Positions 8,229-18,200 of a DNA stretch of 64,000 nucleotides are shown piece by piece. Positions within the stretch are counted from its first letter, which is position 1; every line of letters starts with the position of its first letter. A program made the translations under genes and the position numbers. The notes under the pieces were generated by a model. The model searched no databases. It saw nothing but the letters and a program-made list of their open reading frames with translations, and was not told the DNA's origin. The DNA comes from DTU013 sp964490975 (GTDB lineage: Bacteria > Bacillota > Clostridia > Acetivibrionales > DTU013), in contig CAZBEQ010000011.1 in NCBI GenBank assembly GCA_964490975.1, positions 1 to 64,000 of the forward strand. Direction: 5' to 3'.

Positions 8229-8582
8229 TCAATCCTCCGTAATGCTTCTGAGTTCTGACACGACTTTGGAAATACGCTGGCGGTCCTGTTCTCCCAGCAC
8301 CGAAACATCAATGGTTTCTAACAGCTTTAGTATTTCCGACGTCCTTTCCTTTTGCCGGCTGAACCTGGCAACCAGACCCAGCTTGCTTTCCATATCAAAC
8401 AGCGCGGCTTTACCGCGTTTAATATTGTCATAGACACCCTGCCTGCTTATATCAAGCTCTTCTGCGATCTCTCCGAATGAATAGTCGCCGTTATAATGCA
8501 GATCCAGTATCTCATATTGTCTTTTTGTCAGCATCTGCCCGTAAAAATCAAGCAGCAGACTTATCTTATATATATCATCCAT
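8229..8582 (-). CDS. ylxM: YlxM/p13 family helix-turn-helix protein, SRP-associated
   Basis: The 117-residue protein has a sigma-70 region-4-like helix-turn-helix (YSFGEIAEELDISRQGVYDNIKRG, about residues 34-57). YlxM lies immediately before ffh in many Firmicutes and has been linked to SRP assembly. It is the first gene of the SRP/ribosome-maturation operon. No ribosome binding site precedes the ATG, and the leader contains a hairpin, which is unusual for this organism. Confidence 0.92.
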   Translation of the reverse strand: MDDIYKISLLLDFYGQMLTKRQYEILDLHYNGDYSFGEIAEELDISRQGVYDNIKRGKAALFDMESKLGLVARFSRQKERTSEILKLLETIDVSVLGEQDRQRISKVVSELRSITED

Positions 8583-8599
8583 ATTTTTAATTTTATTAT

Positions 8600-8655
8600 G
8601 TGTAAAGTGTTTTTACTTTACACCTTATTTTAAGTGATGCTGCCAATACTGTCAA
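8600..8655 (-). promoter_or_regulatory. Promoter of the ylxM-ffh operon with a leader hairpin
   Basis: On the minus strand a consensus TTGACA -35 box (8650-8655) and TAAAAT -10 box (8627-8632) are 17 bases apart. Just downstream are two complementary 9-base arms, GTGTAAAGT and ACTTTACAC (8600-8608 and 8615-8623), at or right after the predicted start site. They could be an RNA hairpin or a repressor site. Confidence 0.8.
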
Positions 8656-8683
8656 GAAAAAAATTAATGTTAGTATGCTTTCA

Positions 8684-11600
8684 CTACAGCGCTTTTCGCC
8701 ATAGTGTCATACCGCTGTAATTCCTGTCGAAGCCATGCTCAAGTAAAACTTCATATAGCTGCCAATCCTCTATTCTTAATTCCTCATTACTGCCGGATTC
8801 CCTCCAGAATTCGGTGAATATGTTCTTTTTGCCGACCCATAGTCTTCTGTTTTTATATGCTTCGATAAAGCAGCTAACAGCCTTTTCCAATGTCTCCTTG
8901 TGATCGGTAAGCGGCTGAAATGTACGTCCGTATTCCTTGACAGCAAGAACAGGACTTCCGTTTCTGAAAACTATAGCGATACTGTGTATTTTCTGCAGCT
9001 TTGTACCATTAAGAGTGGATGAAAGAATATCCTTGTATGGGTTTGCAGGATCACAGCTGCACAAGGTAACATAATCCTCTATGTCCGTCTGGGAGTCAAT
9101 ACTCCGTATCAGCTCTATATCATTGTTGCGGGCAAACTGTATAGGAGAAAGCCCGGAAATATAATAACCCCTTTTTATCCCACTTGTGAATTCATTGCTT
9201 TTCAGCCACGTATATATTTCAGACCAGCTGAAACTGCCTTTTTCCTGATTCACTATTTCTTTTGCAACTATGCCATATCGTTCAAGTAAATCATTTATAT
9301 ACTCATCTATAGAACTCACAGAGCTGTTAAGCCCATAATCAGGACACCTGTACCATCTTCCCATATTGGGGTATGTATTATACTTGGTCCATGGAGAATT
9401 CTTTCTCTCATTATCCATATAGTACCGGGCAACAGAGAAAGAGTCATTTGCTATAATGCCAGACCACACCATTCTCTCTATCTTTGCCAGTATTTCCGCG
9501 GGCGGCAGCGCAAGCTTTTTTGATAGCTCCTTCAGAAATGCAGCGCCGCTAATATCAAGCAGTTCCAGAATTTTTTCCTCAGTAACATCCATAGTAAAAT
9601 CATATTCAATACAGCTATCGCTGTCAGGAAGCTCATCTTCATCATTACCTATGAAAAATGCAATTTCTCTTGTATTCCGATTAAGCCTTCCTTTCCATTT
9701 TACAACTCCTGTCGAGCACAAGTAATCGAGCAACTTTTGCTCATAGCCTGTAATTCTTGAAGGAAGTATGAAATCCTCCCACCATGCAGCAGGATAGTAT
9801 TGACCTTTAAGAATATCAAGTACTTCAAGGAGTTTTTCATCAGGAGAAAGAACCTGATCCTTGATCATTTGTTTATTGAGAAGGTACGAACAGTACACCT
9901 CCGGAGCTTTTGGCTTTATATCGCTTCTTGCCAGCAGAATAGTCTTGTGCTTGATCCTTTCATAGACCTTCTTATGGCAATAGATACAATCATAAGGCCT
10001 GTCCGCTGCTTTCAGCTTTAGTACCTCACCGGCTGAAACAAGGGCATCAATAGCTTCATTAATGAGTTCCGGCTTCATATCATATTTAGCTGCTGCGTTG
10101 TTTATATTGAAAGGACCTGAAAACATGACAAAACGCCGTATCAGCCTTACAGCAGCATCCGATGGATCAGGTGTCAGGGCAAAAACATAACTGTTGAGCA
10201 TATCGACAGCCTTCCCTTCAGTTTCTTCTCCGGGGCGGCCAACTTTCAGCATGATTTCACCGGGTTCTTTGCCGGATGTAACAGCATATAGCGGAAAATC
10301 CTCAGCTGCAGCCCAGAATAAGTCGCTGCTCCTGTCAATATGTGTCCTGACTATCCTTCTTTGTCTTTCCAGCTGTTCCAGAAATCCTGAGATTATATCA
10401 GGTGCTTCATTCTCAAAAACAGCTGTCGTATAGGGATCAGCTTTTATTTCTCCAAATGAATAAAGAAAGAAATATAGTTCGTCTGCGTTTTTTAATCTTC
10501 TGTCATATTTATATTTGGTAAGCTCAGTCTCGACTGCTTTTATAGCCCTGGGATCAAGCAACTCATACTCGGCATTCATACCTGCAGCAAGCTGAATAAA
10601 GTCTCTGTCATTTACAAGCAATTGGTTCCTGCGTTCTGCGACCGGCAATTCATAGGCGTACTGGTATATCTGCCAGAAGTTGAACAACAGCTCGGACGAA
10701 AAAGGTGATGCATTCTCTGTGTAAACATCCGTAACCTGTATCTTTCCAAGGCTTATCTGTTCAATTACATCATATAGGCTTTTTATATCAAAAATATCGT
10801 TCATGCATTCTCTGTATGTCTCAACAACTGTTGGGTGATCAGGATGCTTGAGTACCTGCCCGGCTGTCTCGGCGCACCTCAGCCGTTGTATCCACAGAGG
10901 GTTTCTCTTCCCGAAGCCATTCATTTCAATGAGTAATGAACGGGTGAGATTGTAACGAAGGTTCATGTTAAAAAGAGGATCAGCCGGCAACAGTTCGAAT
11001 ATTTCATCCTCCATGCTTTCTCTGTCCAGAAGTGAAAACAGGTTCGAAAGCTTTCCTGTATAACCGAATATATGAAAAAGGATCCCGTCGTTGTTATATA
11101 TGTATTCAATACGACAGTTTAAGAGTCTTGAAAGCTTTGAATTAAGAAGAACAGCCAATGGAGCATGTATCCTTCCTCCAAAAGGAGAATGCACGATAAT
11201 GCGCCTGTCCCCGGTTTCATCACTGAAATATTCACATATTATTCTGCTGGAGGAAGGTAAATGGCGGGTCACAGACAATTGATCTGCAATATAGATCCTC
11301 AGGTTTTCTGCCGCTGTCCTGTCAAGGCCGCATTCTTTGGACATAAAATTGAAATATGTATCGGATGCATACTCATTTTCAAGTCTCAGTAGGTATTTTC
11401 CAAGCTTTTTGCCAGTTTCATAAGTCCTTAGTGTTTTATCGCCTATCCAAAATGGTATCTTGGCCCCTGATGCATTTGAAGGACTTACTATAACCCTGTC
11501 CCTTTCTATCCTTTCTATGCACCAGACAGAGCTGCCCAGGAAAAACCTGTCGCCCAGCCTGCTTTCAAAGACAAACTCCTCCTGGAGCTCACCTACCTTT

Positions 11601-13192
11601 ATGCCGTTGTCGTTAAGGTAGACATTATAATTGCCTTTATCAGGTATTGTGCCGCCGCTCATCACGCACATCCTTTTACCCAGAGGAGTGCTTCGCACCT
11701 TGCCTGTGCCCCTGTCATAGTAAATCCTGGGCTTTACAGAGCCGGGCGCATCCTCCGGCGAGGGATCTGACAGCATGTCAAGAACGTCGTTGAATTGCCT
11801 TTCAGGAAGCTCCCTGTAAGGATATGACCTTCGTATAACTCTGTATATATCAGATCTTTCCTGTTCGCCTTCACACGAGATAGAAACGATTTGCTGTGCA
11901 AGTATGTCAAGACAATTCTGTGGTACTCTTATATTTTCGATTTCATACTGCTTTGCCTGGTACGAGACAAAGGAGGAATCCAGAAGATCACCTCTTGTCT
12001 TTGGAATGATTACACCTTTACTGACGGCATTCAGCTTGTGCCCAGAACGTCCTATCCTCTGCAGCACCTGTGAAACCGAGCCCGGTGCGCTGACCTGTAC
12101 TACAAGGTCAATGCTGCCTATATCGATGCCAAGCTCAAGGGATGATGTGGCGACAAGACAAGTTATTTCGCCATCCTTAAGCTGCCTTTCAAGCTCCTGC
12201 CTTATTTCTCTTGATACGCTTCCATGATGTGTCTTTACAAAAGGCTCGTCTGCAAGCATATTGAGCCCGGCAGCCACCATTTCAGCCACCTTTCTGTTAT
12301 TTACAAATATCAGCGTAGATCTGTGCGCTTTTATTAGAGTCATCAATTCAGCATAGATGGCAGGCCATATCGTATTTTCAGGTAATACCTTCATATCCTT
12401 GACCGGCAGGCTTACCATAAGATCGAAAGCTCTTTTTTTATCGCAGTTGACTATACTGATGCTTCTGCCGCCGCTTAAAAATCCTGCAGCCTCCTCAAGC
12501 GGATTGACGGTGGCAGTGAGCCCTATCCTTTTCAAAGGCTTTCCTGCAAGACTCTCAAGCCTCTCCATTGTGACGGAGAGATGCACTCCACGCTTGTTTG
12601 CACATATGGAATGGATCTCATCAACGATAAGGTATTCCACAGTGCCAAATAGTTTTCTGTAGGAATCTGCGGTCAACATGATAAAAAGAGACTCAGGGGT
12701 AGTGATAAGTATGTCCGGAGGGTCCTTAAGCATCTTGGTCCTCTCCTTCTGAGGAGTATCGCCTGTTCGGACTGCGACCTTGATCTCGGGCATGTCTACT
12801 CCTGTTTCAAGAGATTTTTGCTTTATACCTGCTATCGGAATCTCAAGATTTCTGTATATGTCATTATTCAGTGCTTTCAAAGGAGATATGTAGACTATTT
12901 TAATACCTGTGTTACGTATATCGGCCTTCTTCTCTGCAGGGCTGTTATATTGTGATTGAGCCTGAGAAACCTTGTCCTTGTATATCAGGTCAAGACACTT
13001 CAAAAACGCGGCAAATGTCTTTCCTGAGCCTGTTGGAGCGCAGATGAGAACATTATTTCCTGATGCTGTTTCAGGCCAGCCTCTTCTTTGTGGCTCGCTC
13101 GGTGTTCCGATGTTTTCGATGAACCAATCTCTTATCAAAGGATTGAAGCTTTCCATACAAACGTTATCTTCGATATATTTGCCACTGCTCAT
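8684..13192 (-). CDS. lhr: Large ATP-dependent helicase of the Lhr family
   Basis: The protein has 1502 residues, the size of full-length Lhr, a 3'-5' superfamily 2 helicase that unwinds DNA or DNA:RNA hybrids. Visible motifs are Walker A APTGSGKTF (52-60), DEIHSI (motif II), LTATVNP (motif III) and, in the second RecA domain, ATSSLELGIDIGSIDLV and QRIGRSGH. The Lhr core (winged helix and DEAD/H-associated domain) and a long C-terminal extension follow. TGAGGTTT six bases before the ATG sets the start. A LexA-type box in its promoter suggests damage induction. It lies downstream of greA but has its own promoter. Confidence 0.93.
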   Translation of the reverse strand: MSSGKYIEDNVCMESFNPLIRDWFIENIGTPSEPQRRGWPETASGNNVLICAPTGSGKTFAAFLKCLDLIYKDKVSQAQSQYNSPAEKKADIRNTGIKIVYISPLKALNNDIYRNLEIPIAGIKQKSLETGVDMPEIKVAVRTGDTPQKERTKMLKDPPDILITTPESLFIMLTADSYRKLFGTVEYLIVDEIHSICANKRGVHLSVTMERLESLAGKPLKRIGLTATVNPLEEAAGFLSGGRSISIVNCDKKRAFDLMVSLPVKDMKVLPENTIWPAIYAELMTLIKAHRSTLIFVNNRKVAEMVAAGLNMLADEPFVKTHHGSVSREIRQELERQLKDGEITCLVATSSLELGIDIGSIDLVVQVSAPGSVSQVLQRIGRSGHKLNAVSKGVIIPKTRGDLLDSSFVSYQAKQYEIENIRVPQNCLDILAQQIVSISCEGEQERSDIYRVIRRSYPYRELPERQFNDVLDMLSDPSPEDAPGSVKPRIYYDRGTGKVRSTPLGKRMCVMSGGTIPDKGNYNVYLNDNGIKVGELQEEFVFESRLGDRFFLGSSVWCIERIERDRVIVSPSNASGAKIPFWIGDKTLRTYETGKKLGKYLLRLENEYASDTYFNFMSKECGLDRTAAENLRIYIADQLSVTRHLPSSSRIICEYFSDETGDRRIIVHSPFGGRIHAPLAVLLNSKLSRLLNCRIEYIYNNDGILFHIFGYTGKLSNLFSLLDRESMEDEIFELLPADPLFNMNLRYNLTRSLLIEMNGFGKRNPLWIQRLRCAETAGQVLKHPDHPTVVETYRECMNDIFDIKSLYDVIEQISLGKIQVTDVYTENASPFSSELLFNFWQIYQYAYELPVAERRNQLLVNDRDFIQLAAGMNAEYELLDPRAIKAVETELTKYKYDRRLKNADELYFFLYSFGEIKADPYTTAVFENEAPDIISGFLEQLERQRRIVRTHIDRSSDLFWAAAEDFPLYAVTSGKEPGEIMLKVGRPGEETEGKAVDMLNSYVFALTPDPSDAAVRLIRRFVMFSGPFNINNAAAKYDMKPELINEAIDALVSAGEVLKLKAADRPYDCIYCHKKVYERIKHKTILLARSDIKPKAPEVYCSYLLNKQMIKDQVLSPDEKLLEVLDILKGQYYPAAWWEDFILPSRITGYEQKLLDYLCSTGVVKWKGRLNRNTREIAFFIGNDEDELPDSDSCIEYDFTMDVTEEKILELLDISGAAFLKELSKKLALPPAEILAKIERMVWSGIIANDSFSVARYYMDNERKNSPWTKYNTYPNMGRWYRCPDYGLNSSVSSIDEYINDLLERYGIVAKEIVNQEKGSFSWSEIYTWLKSNEFTSGIKRGYYISGLSPIQFARNNDIELIRSIDSQTDIEDYVTLCSCDPANPYKDILSSTLNGTKLQKIHSIAIVFRNGSPVLAVKEYGRTFQPLTDHKETLEKAVSCFIEAYKNRRLWVGKKNIFTEFWRESGSNEELRIEDWQLYEVLLEHGFDRNYSGMTLWRKAL

Positions 13193-13270
13193 ATAAACCT
13201 CATGAATAATAATACAGCTGCCAGATATTAGTCAATTTTCAAAACAGCTGCATTTATTGATTGCTTTATT

Positions 13271-13299
13271 ATCATATCAAACATATGTTCTATTGTCTA
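13271..13299 (-). promoter_or_regulatory. lhr promoter containing a LexA (SOS) box
   Basis: On the minus strand TAGACA (13294-13299) and TATGAT (13271-13276) are 17 bases apart. Between them, at 13278-13291, is AGAACATATGTTTG, which agrees with the core Gram-positive LexA consensus GAAC-RNRY-GTTY. A repressor bound there would block the polymerase. The -35 box overlaps the greA stop codon. Confidence 0.6.
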
Positions 13300-13761
13300 C
13301 AATATTTCTAATATTTCAATTGTATATTTCCCATTCGGAGCATCGACCGTAACAACATCACCAGGTTTTCTGCCATCCAACGCCATGCCGAGATCTGACT
13401 CGATACTGATTTTCATATTCGCAGGATCAATATCAATAGTTGTTACAAGTGTGACAATATCTTCGTCACCCTCTTCAACAAAACGGATCCTCGCTTTGCT
13501 GTTGACTCCCATAACAGATTTATCATCGCTTTTATCTTCAATGATTATTGCAGTTGAGATCATTGTTAAGAGATACTGTATCCTGTTGTCATTTTCTCTG
13601 TAATTAGCGCAGGCTTCCTTGTATTCGGCGTTTTCAGACCTGTCGCCATGTGCGGCGGCAATCGCCTTCTCTCTGGCTATTTCGCCCCTCTTGACTGTAA
13701 GCCTGTAATCCATTTCTTCCTGAAGTCTATTGATGTTTTCCTGTGTTAGCTTGTTTTTCAT
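13297..13761 (-). CDS. greA: GreA/GreB-type transcript cleavage factor
   Basis: Gre factors insert a coiled coil into the RNA polymerase secondary channel and stimulate cleavage of backtracked RNA. The 154-residue protein has the N-terminal coiled coil with the acidic tip HGDRSENAEYKEA (about residues 39-51) and the C-terminal FKBP-like domain with ALDGRKPGDVVTVDAP and GKYTIEILEI. AAGGG precedes the ATG. The coil tip carries the expected acidic residues, so it should be active. It may be a second Gre paralogue; the symbol assumes it is the main one. Confidence 0.85.
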   Translation of the reverse strand: MKNKLTQENINRLQEEMDYRLTVKRGEIAREKAIAAAHGDRSENAEYKEACANYRENDNRIQYLLTMISTAIIIEDKSDDKSVMGVNSKARIRFVEEGDEDIVTLVTTIDIDPANMKISIESDLGMALDGRKPGDVVTVDAPNGKYTIEILEIL

Positions 13762-13803
13762 ATTATCAGACCCTTTTTAATAGTATTCAAACATTCTTAT
13801 TAC

Positions 13804-13833
13804 AATATAGCATAATGATGTAACAACATCCAA
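13804..13833 (-). promoter_or_regulatory. Probable greA promoter
   Basis: On the minus strand TTGGAT (13828-13833) and TATATT (13804-13809) are 18 bases apart with a TG dinucleotide just before the -10 region. The greA ATG follows after about 40 bases. Confidence 0.45.
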
Positions 13834-13875
13834 GACTATAAATAAGATGTCTTTAAATAAAAAATCCGGACAACA

Positions 13876-13903
13876 AAAAAGCTGCCATTGCTGACAGCTT
13901 TTT
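13876..13903 (-). terminator. Rho-independent terminator after the small membrane protein gene
   Basis: Complementary arms AAAAAGCTG and CAGCTTTTT (13876-13884 and 13895-13903) enclose a 10-base loop. The minus-strand transcript ends in a run of six U. It separates the membrane protein gene from greA. Confidence 0.75.
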
Positions 13904-13913
13904 ATACTTTTGC

Positions 13914-14291
13914 TTAAGCGCCCTTCTGATATGCCAAAAATGCTTTGATATCCTTTGAAGTTAACAGTAATATTGCGGATCCTCCATAGATTATTCCCAG
14001 CGCTAAAGACGTAATTCCAAGAACAAAACTTACTATTATTGAAAGTGCCCCAATCAATCCAAGTACTCCAGCTAAGAGGTATAATACAACCATGACCCAT
14101 TTGGCCCATGTCTGTCCTTTATAGAGGAAAAAGCATAACAGGCATGATAAGCCAAACCTTATGATATCAGTTGCAAAGCCTGAAAATCCGTTCGTAATAA
14201 TTGTTACTATCGTACTGAGCAATGATATTCCGAGAACTGCAGCTATGATTCCTATAAGTGTATTTTTTCCGCGTGCGATATTTTCGTCCAT
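13914..14291 (-). CDS. Small four-helix integral membrane protein
   Basis: I do not recognise a named family. The 125-residue protein has four hydrophobic segments at about 11-34, 42-60, 65-90 and 88-111, with a short charged N-terminus and a basic C-terminal end (KDIKAFLAYQKGA). A GGGGG-rich ribosome binding site precedes the ATG, and a terminator follows the stop. It appears monocistronic between ftsY and greA. No transport or enzyme motif is visible. Confidence 0.7.
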   Translation of the reverse strand: MDENIARGKNTLIGIIAAVLGISLLSTIVTIITNGFSGFATDIIRFGLSCLLCFFLYKGQTWAKWVMVVLYLLAGVLGLIGALSIIVSFVLGITSLALGIIYGGSAILLLTSKDIKAFLAYQKGA

Positions 14292-14380
14292 ATTGTCCCC
14301 CTTTAAATTTTTTTGATACTCATAATTTACTATATTTACACAAAATTATCAATATGCCATTAATAATATTTATATTACAT

Positions 14381-15289
14381 TCAAGAGAATAATGCTTCAA
14401 CAAAGTCTTTTGCATCAAAAGGCTGCAGGTCGTCGATCTGTTCTCCAACCCCTATAAGCTTTACTGGAACATTCAGTTCTGACTTTATTGAGATCACGAT
14501 ACCGCCCTTTGCAGTACCATCAAGCTTTGTAAGCACTATACCTGATACTTCGCTGACTTCACTGAAGGTTTTAGCCTGATTAACGGCATTCTGACCGGTT
14601 GTTGCATCAAGCACGAGCAGATTTTCACGTTTTGCGCCGGGCATTTCTCTGTCTATGATACGGGATACCTTCCTAAGCTCTTCCATCAGGTTTTTCTTAG
14701 TATGGAGCCTGCCTGCCGTATCACATATCAGCACATCAGCCTTACGTGCTCTAGCTGCCTGTATGGCATCGTAAATAACAGCTGCAGGATCAGAACCCTC
14801 ATCCTGTTTAATAAGCTCTACACCAACCCTTTTTGACCATATTTCAAGCTGGTCAATGGCAGCGGCTCTAAAAGTATCGGCAGCAGCAAGAATTACCTTC
14901 TTACCCTGCTTATTAAGCATATTTGCGATCTTACCGATTGAAGTGGTTTTGCCGACTCCGTTGACGCCTATTACCATAATAACTGCAGGCGCTGGCTCAA
15001 TATCAAGCTTCTCAGTTTCTTCTCCCAATATGTCTACAAGAGACTCCTTTATAAGCTCCTTTATTTTTGAAGGATCTATGATCCTTCTTTCCTTGACCTT
15101 CTTTTTCGTATCCTCGATTATCCTTACAGCGGTATCAACTCCAAGATCGGCAGTCACAAGCACTTCCTCGAGCTCGTCAAACAGCTCGTCATCCACCTTT
15201 CCGAATGATACCAGCACCTGGTCGATTTTCTCGGTAATACCCTTTCTTGTTTTTGAAAGTCCTTCCTTCAGTTTGTCAAAAAAGCCCAT
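14381..15289 (-). CDS. ftsY: Signal recognition particle receptor FtsY
   Basis: FtsY is the membrane-associated SRP receptor GTPase that docks Ffh-ribosome complexes. The 302-residue protein is the short Firmicutes form, without the long acidic A-domain, and has the NG domain with GVNGVGKT (108-115), ADTFRAAA, DTAGR and TKLDGTAKGG. The ATG lies one base after the smc stop and uses AAGGTGGGA inside smc as ribosome binding site. The smc-ftsY pairing is common in Firmicutes. Confidence 0.97.
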   Translation of the reverse strand: MGFFDKLKEGLSKTRKGITEKIDQVLVSFGKVDDELFDELEEVLVTADLGVDTAVRIIEDTKKKVKERRIIDPSKIKELIKESLVDILGEETEKLDIEPAPAVIMVIGVNGVGKTTSIGKIANMLNKQGKKVILAAADTFRAAAIDQLEIWSKRVGVELIKQDEGSDPAAVIYDAIQAARARKADVLICDTAGRLHTKKNLMEELRKVSRIIDREMPGAKRENLLVLDATTGQNAVNQAKTFSEVSEVSGIVLTKLDGTAKGGIVISIKSELNVPVKLIGVGEQIDDLQPFDAKDFVEALFS

Positions 15290-15290
15290 T

Positions 15291-18200
15291 CTATCCCACC
15301 TTTTCTCCCATTTTCATAGATACTATTTTTGAAACGCCATGTTCTTGCATAGTAACTCCATAAAGTGTGTCAGAGCCTTCCATAGTGCCCTTTCTATGCG
15401 TTACCATGATAAACTGTGTATTGCTGGAGTAATTCTTTATATATTCTATAAACCTGTATACATTTGCTTCATCAAGCGCCGCCTCTATTTCGTCAAGAAT
15501 ACAGAATGGTGTAGGCTTGAGCCTCAGTATTGCAAATAACAACGCTATTGCAGTGAAAGCACGCTCACCGCCGGAGAGAAGCATCATGTTCTGCAGCTTT
15601 TTGCCTGGAGGCTGCGCTTCTATATCGATACCGCTTTCCAGTACATTTTCCTGATCCACAAGTACCAGGCTTGCCCTTCCTCCATTAAAAAGCTCCCTGA
15701 AAACGATGTTGAAGTTCTCGTTTATAAGCTTGAATTGTTCAAGGAACTGTTTTTTCATGATAGAGGTCATTTCATATATGACCCGGAGCAATTTTTCTCT
15801 CGCCTGCTCCATGTCATTTCTCTGTGAATTCATGAATTCATAGCGTTCTTTGGTCTTCACGTATTCTTCAATTGAAGCAACATTCACAGGCTCCAGCTCT
15901 TTGATACTGTTTCTGAGCTCATTGATCCTTTTCTGTGCGGCAGTAAGGCTCCCTACATCCTTCTTCAACTCCAGTGCAGTTGAATATGTCAACTCGTATT
16001 CGTTCCATATCCTGTCCTGCAGTGCTTCCATTTCTGTATCCAGCTTGGCCTTCTTTACTTCGACTCTGGAGAATTCCTCCTGTAGCAGCAGTATTGTCTT
16101 GTTTGCATCATTTATCTTATTGACTGTATCGTACAGATCTTCCTCCAGGAGCTTCCTCTCCTCTGTAAGCCTGTCCATCTCGAAGATCTTGCCCGACTTC
16201 TCTTCGTTATGCTTCCTTATTATCTCGTTAAGGCCACTATTTTGTTCTTCAAGCTTACCAATATCAATGCTGCATCTCGATTTCTCAAAATCTTTTTTGG
16301 ATATGTTCTTTGTAATACTTTCCTTCTCCGAATTAAGCCTTTCAGAATGCTCCTTGACACCCGCAATACTTTCCATTATAGAATTTACAGATATCTTGAA
16401 ATCAGTTATATCGGCATGCAGCGCGTCACGGACCGTCTGATCCTCCTTATGCTTTTCCTGATATTCTGCGACAGTTTTCTTAGCTTCGCTAATATCCAGC
16501 TCTATCTGTGAAAGCTCACTCTCATACTTTACTATCTCAATATTTATATCATTCGTCTGCCGTTCCAGCTGCTCTTTTTCTTGTTTGAGCATTTCTATCC
16601 TGGCAGACAGCTTTTTCATATTCTCATCTATCTGCGCTAAATGGCTTTCATCTCTTATTTTAACCAGTTCATTGTTTTTGATATCAACCGAAATCGAAGA
16701 AATTTCCGAATCTATCTGTCCGATATCATCCACGAGCAGCTTTATATCCTTTTCCAATGCTGCTTCTGAATCCTTCAGAGTTTTGAGTTCAGCGTCCAGC
16801 TCCGTAATCTCCCGGCTTCGGCTCAGAATTCCTGTACCCCTGTTCTCCAAGCTTCCGCCAGACATTGAACCTCCGGTATTGAGCTGGTCACCTTCCAGAG
16901 TGACAATTTTGAAGGAATAACCGAACTTTCTTGCCATTTTGATACCATTATCAAGATGATCGGTAACAACTACCTTCCCCAGCAGGTTTCCAATAATTCC
17001 GCTATATTGGGGATCGTACTTTACCAATTCCGAGGCTATACCGCAAAAGCCTTCGCACTGCGTTATTTTGACCAACGTCGCGTTATCAAAGCTTCTGCCT
17101 GTAACAGAGCTTATGGGAAGAAATGTAGCACGTCCAAGCTTGTTTTTCTTAAGGAATTCAATAGCCTTTTTTGCATCCTCTTCATATTGTGTTACTATGT
17201 TTTGCAGCGCACTGCCAAGAGTTATCTCTATTGCTGTCTCGTATTTCTTATCAACCTCGATCAGCTGTGCAAGCGCGCCATGTATGCCTTTCCCAAACTC
17301 AGGTGATTCATGGCAGGCTTGAAGAACCTCGCGAACGCTTCTGTTATAGCCCTCAAGATTTTGTTCCATTTCCTTGAGCGTTTTAGCTCTTGAAGCCTTG
17401 AACTGTATGTCGGATCTATTCTTGCTCTGCTTTGTCCTTGATTCCTCAAGGATTTTATCTGATTCTGTACGTTCCTCTAATAACTCCTTCTGTTTAGCTT
17501 TCTGCTTTTTTATTTGTTCATCGGCATGCCTGACACTTTCAGTTAAGTCCTCCTTTTTCATCTTTTCCCTGTCATTTTCGATCAGGTTTTGGTAAACCTC
17601 ACTGTCTATGCTGCGCTTGCGCTTTTGTATGTTTTCTATATGTGACTTTACATTGTTGATCTGAAGCTTTTTGTCAGACTGTATGTCCATTTTGTCCATA
17701 ATGCCTGACTTCATCAATTCTATATTTCGCTCATCCTCTGATAGAGTCTTGAGCAGTTCTTCCATTTGTCTTTCATACTCAGACAGCTTATTACTGTAAT
17801 CACCGAGCTGCTTCTCAAGGTATTTGAGCTTATTCTGCTTTCCGGCTTCTTCTTTATCCAGTTCTTTTATCTTTTCTTCAAGTTCAGCCTTCTCTGCATC
17901 GAGACGCTCGATATTTTGCTGCAAATTACCTATCTTTTCGTTATTGACCTTGATTTCGGAGTTGCAGCGTTCAAGGTTGCCCTCCATTTCATAAAACTGC
18001 TGCCTGACGGCTTCCAGCCTCTCATCCATGGATTTGAGCAGATCGGTTTTATCCTTGTTTGAGCCTGTGATCTCATCAAGCTTCCTGTTTTCAGCCTCCA
18101 TCTGATCCTTAACTGTCTTATACTGTTCGTCAAGGAGCTTTAGCCTTTCACGAAATTTCTCCATACTGTCCAGATATACATTGACCTCAAGTACCTTCAG

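Noticed and set aside
8600..8623. T-box or known riboswitch before ylxM
   Set aside because: The leader is only about 40 bases, has one simple hairpin and none of the conserved sequence blocks of such RNAs.
13777..14109. A 110-codon minus-strand frame overlapping the small membrane protein gene
   Set aside because: It lies in another frame across the four-helix membrane gene and the terminator, has no family features and no good ribosome binding site.
15850..16440. A 196-codon plus-strand frame inside smc
   Set aside because: It is antisense to the coiled coil of smc; long antisense frames are expected from the Lys/Glu-rich codon pattern.
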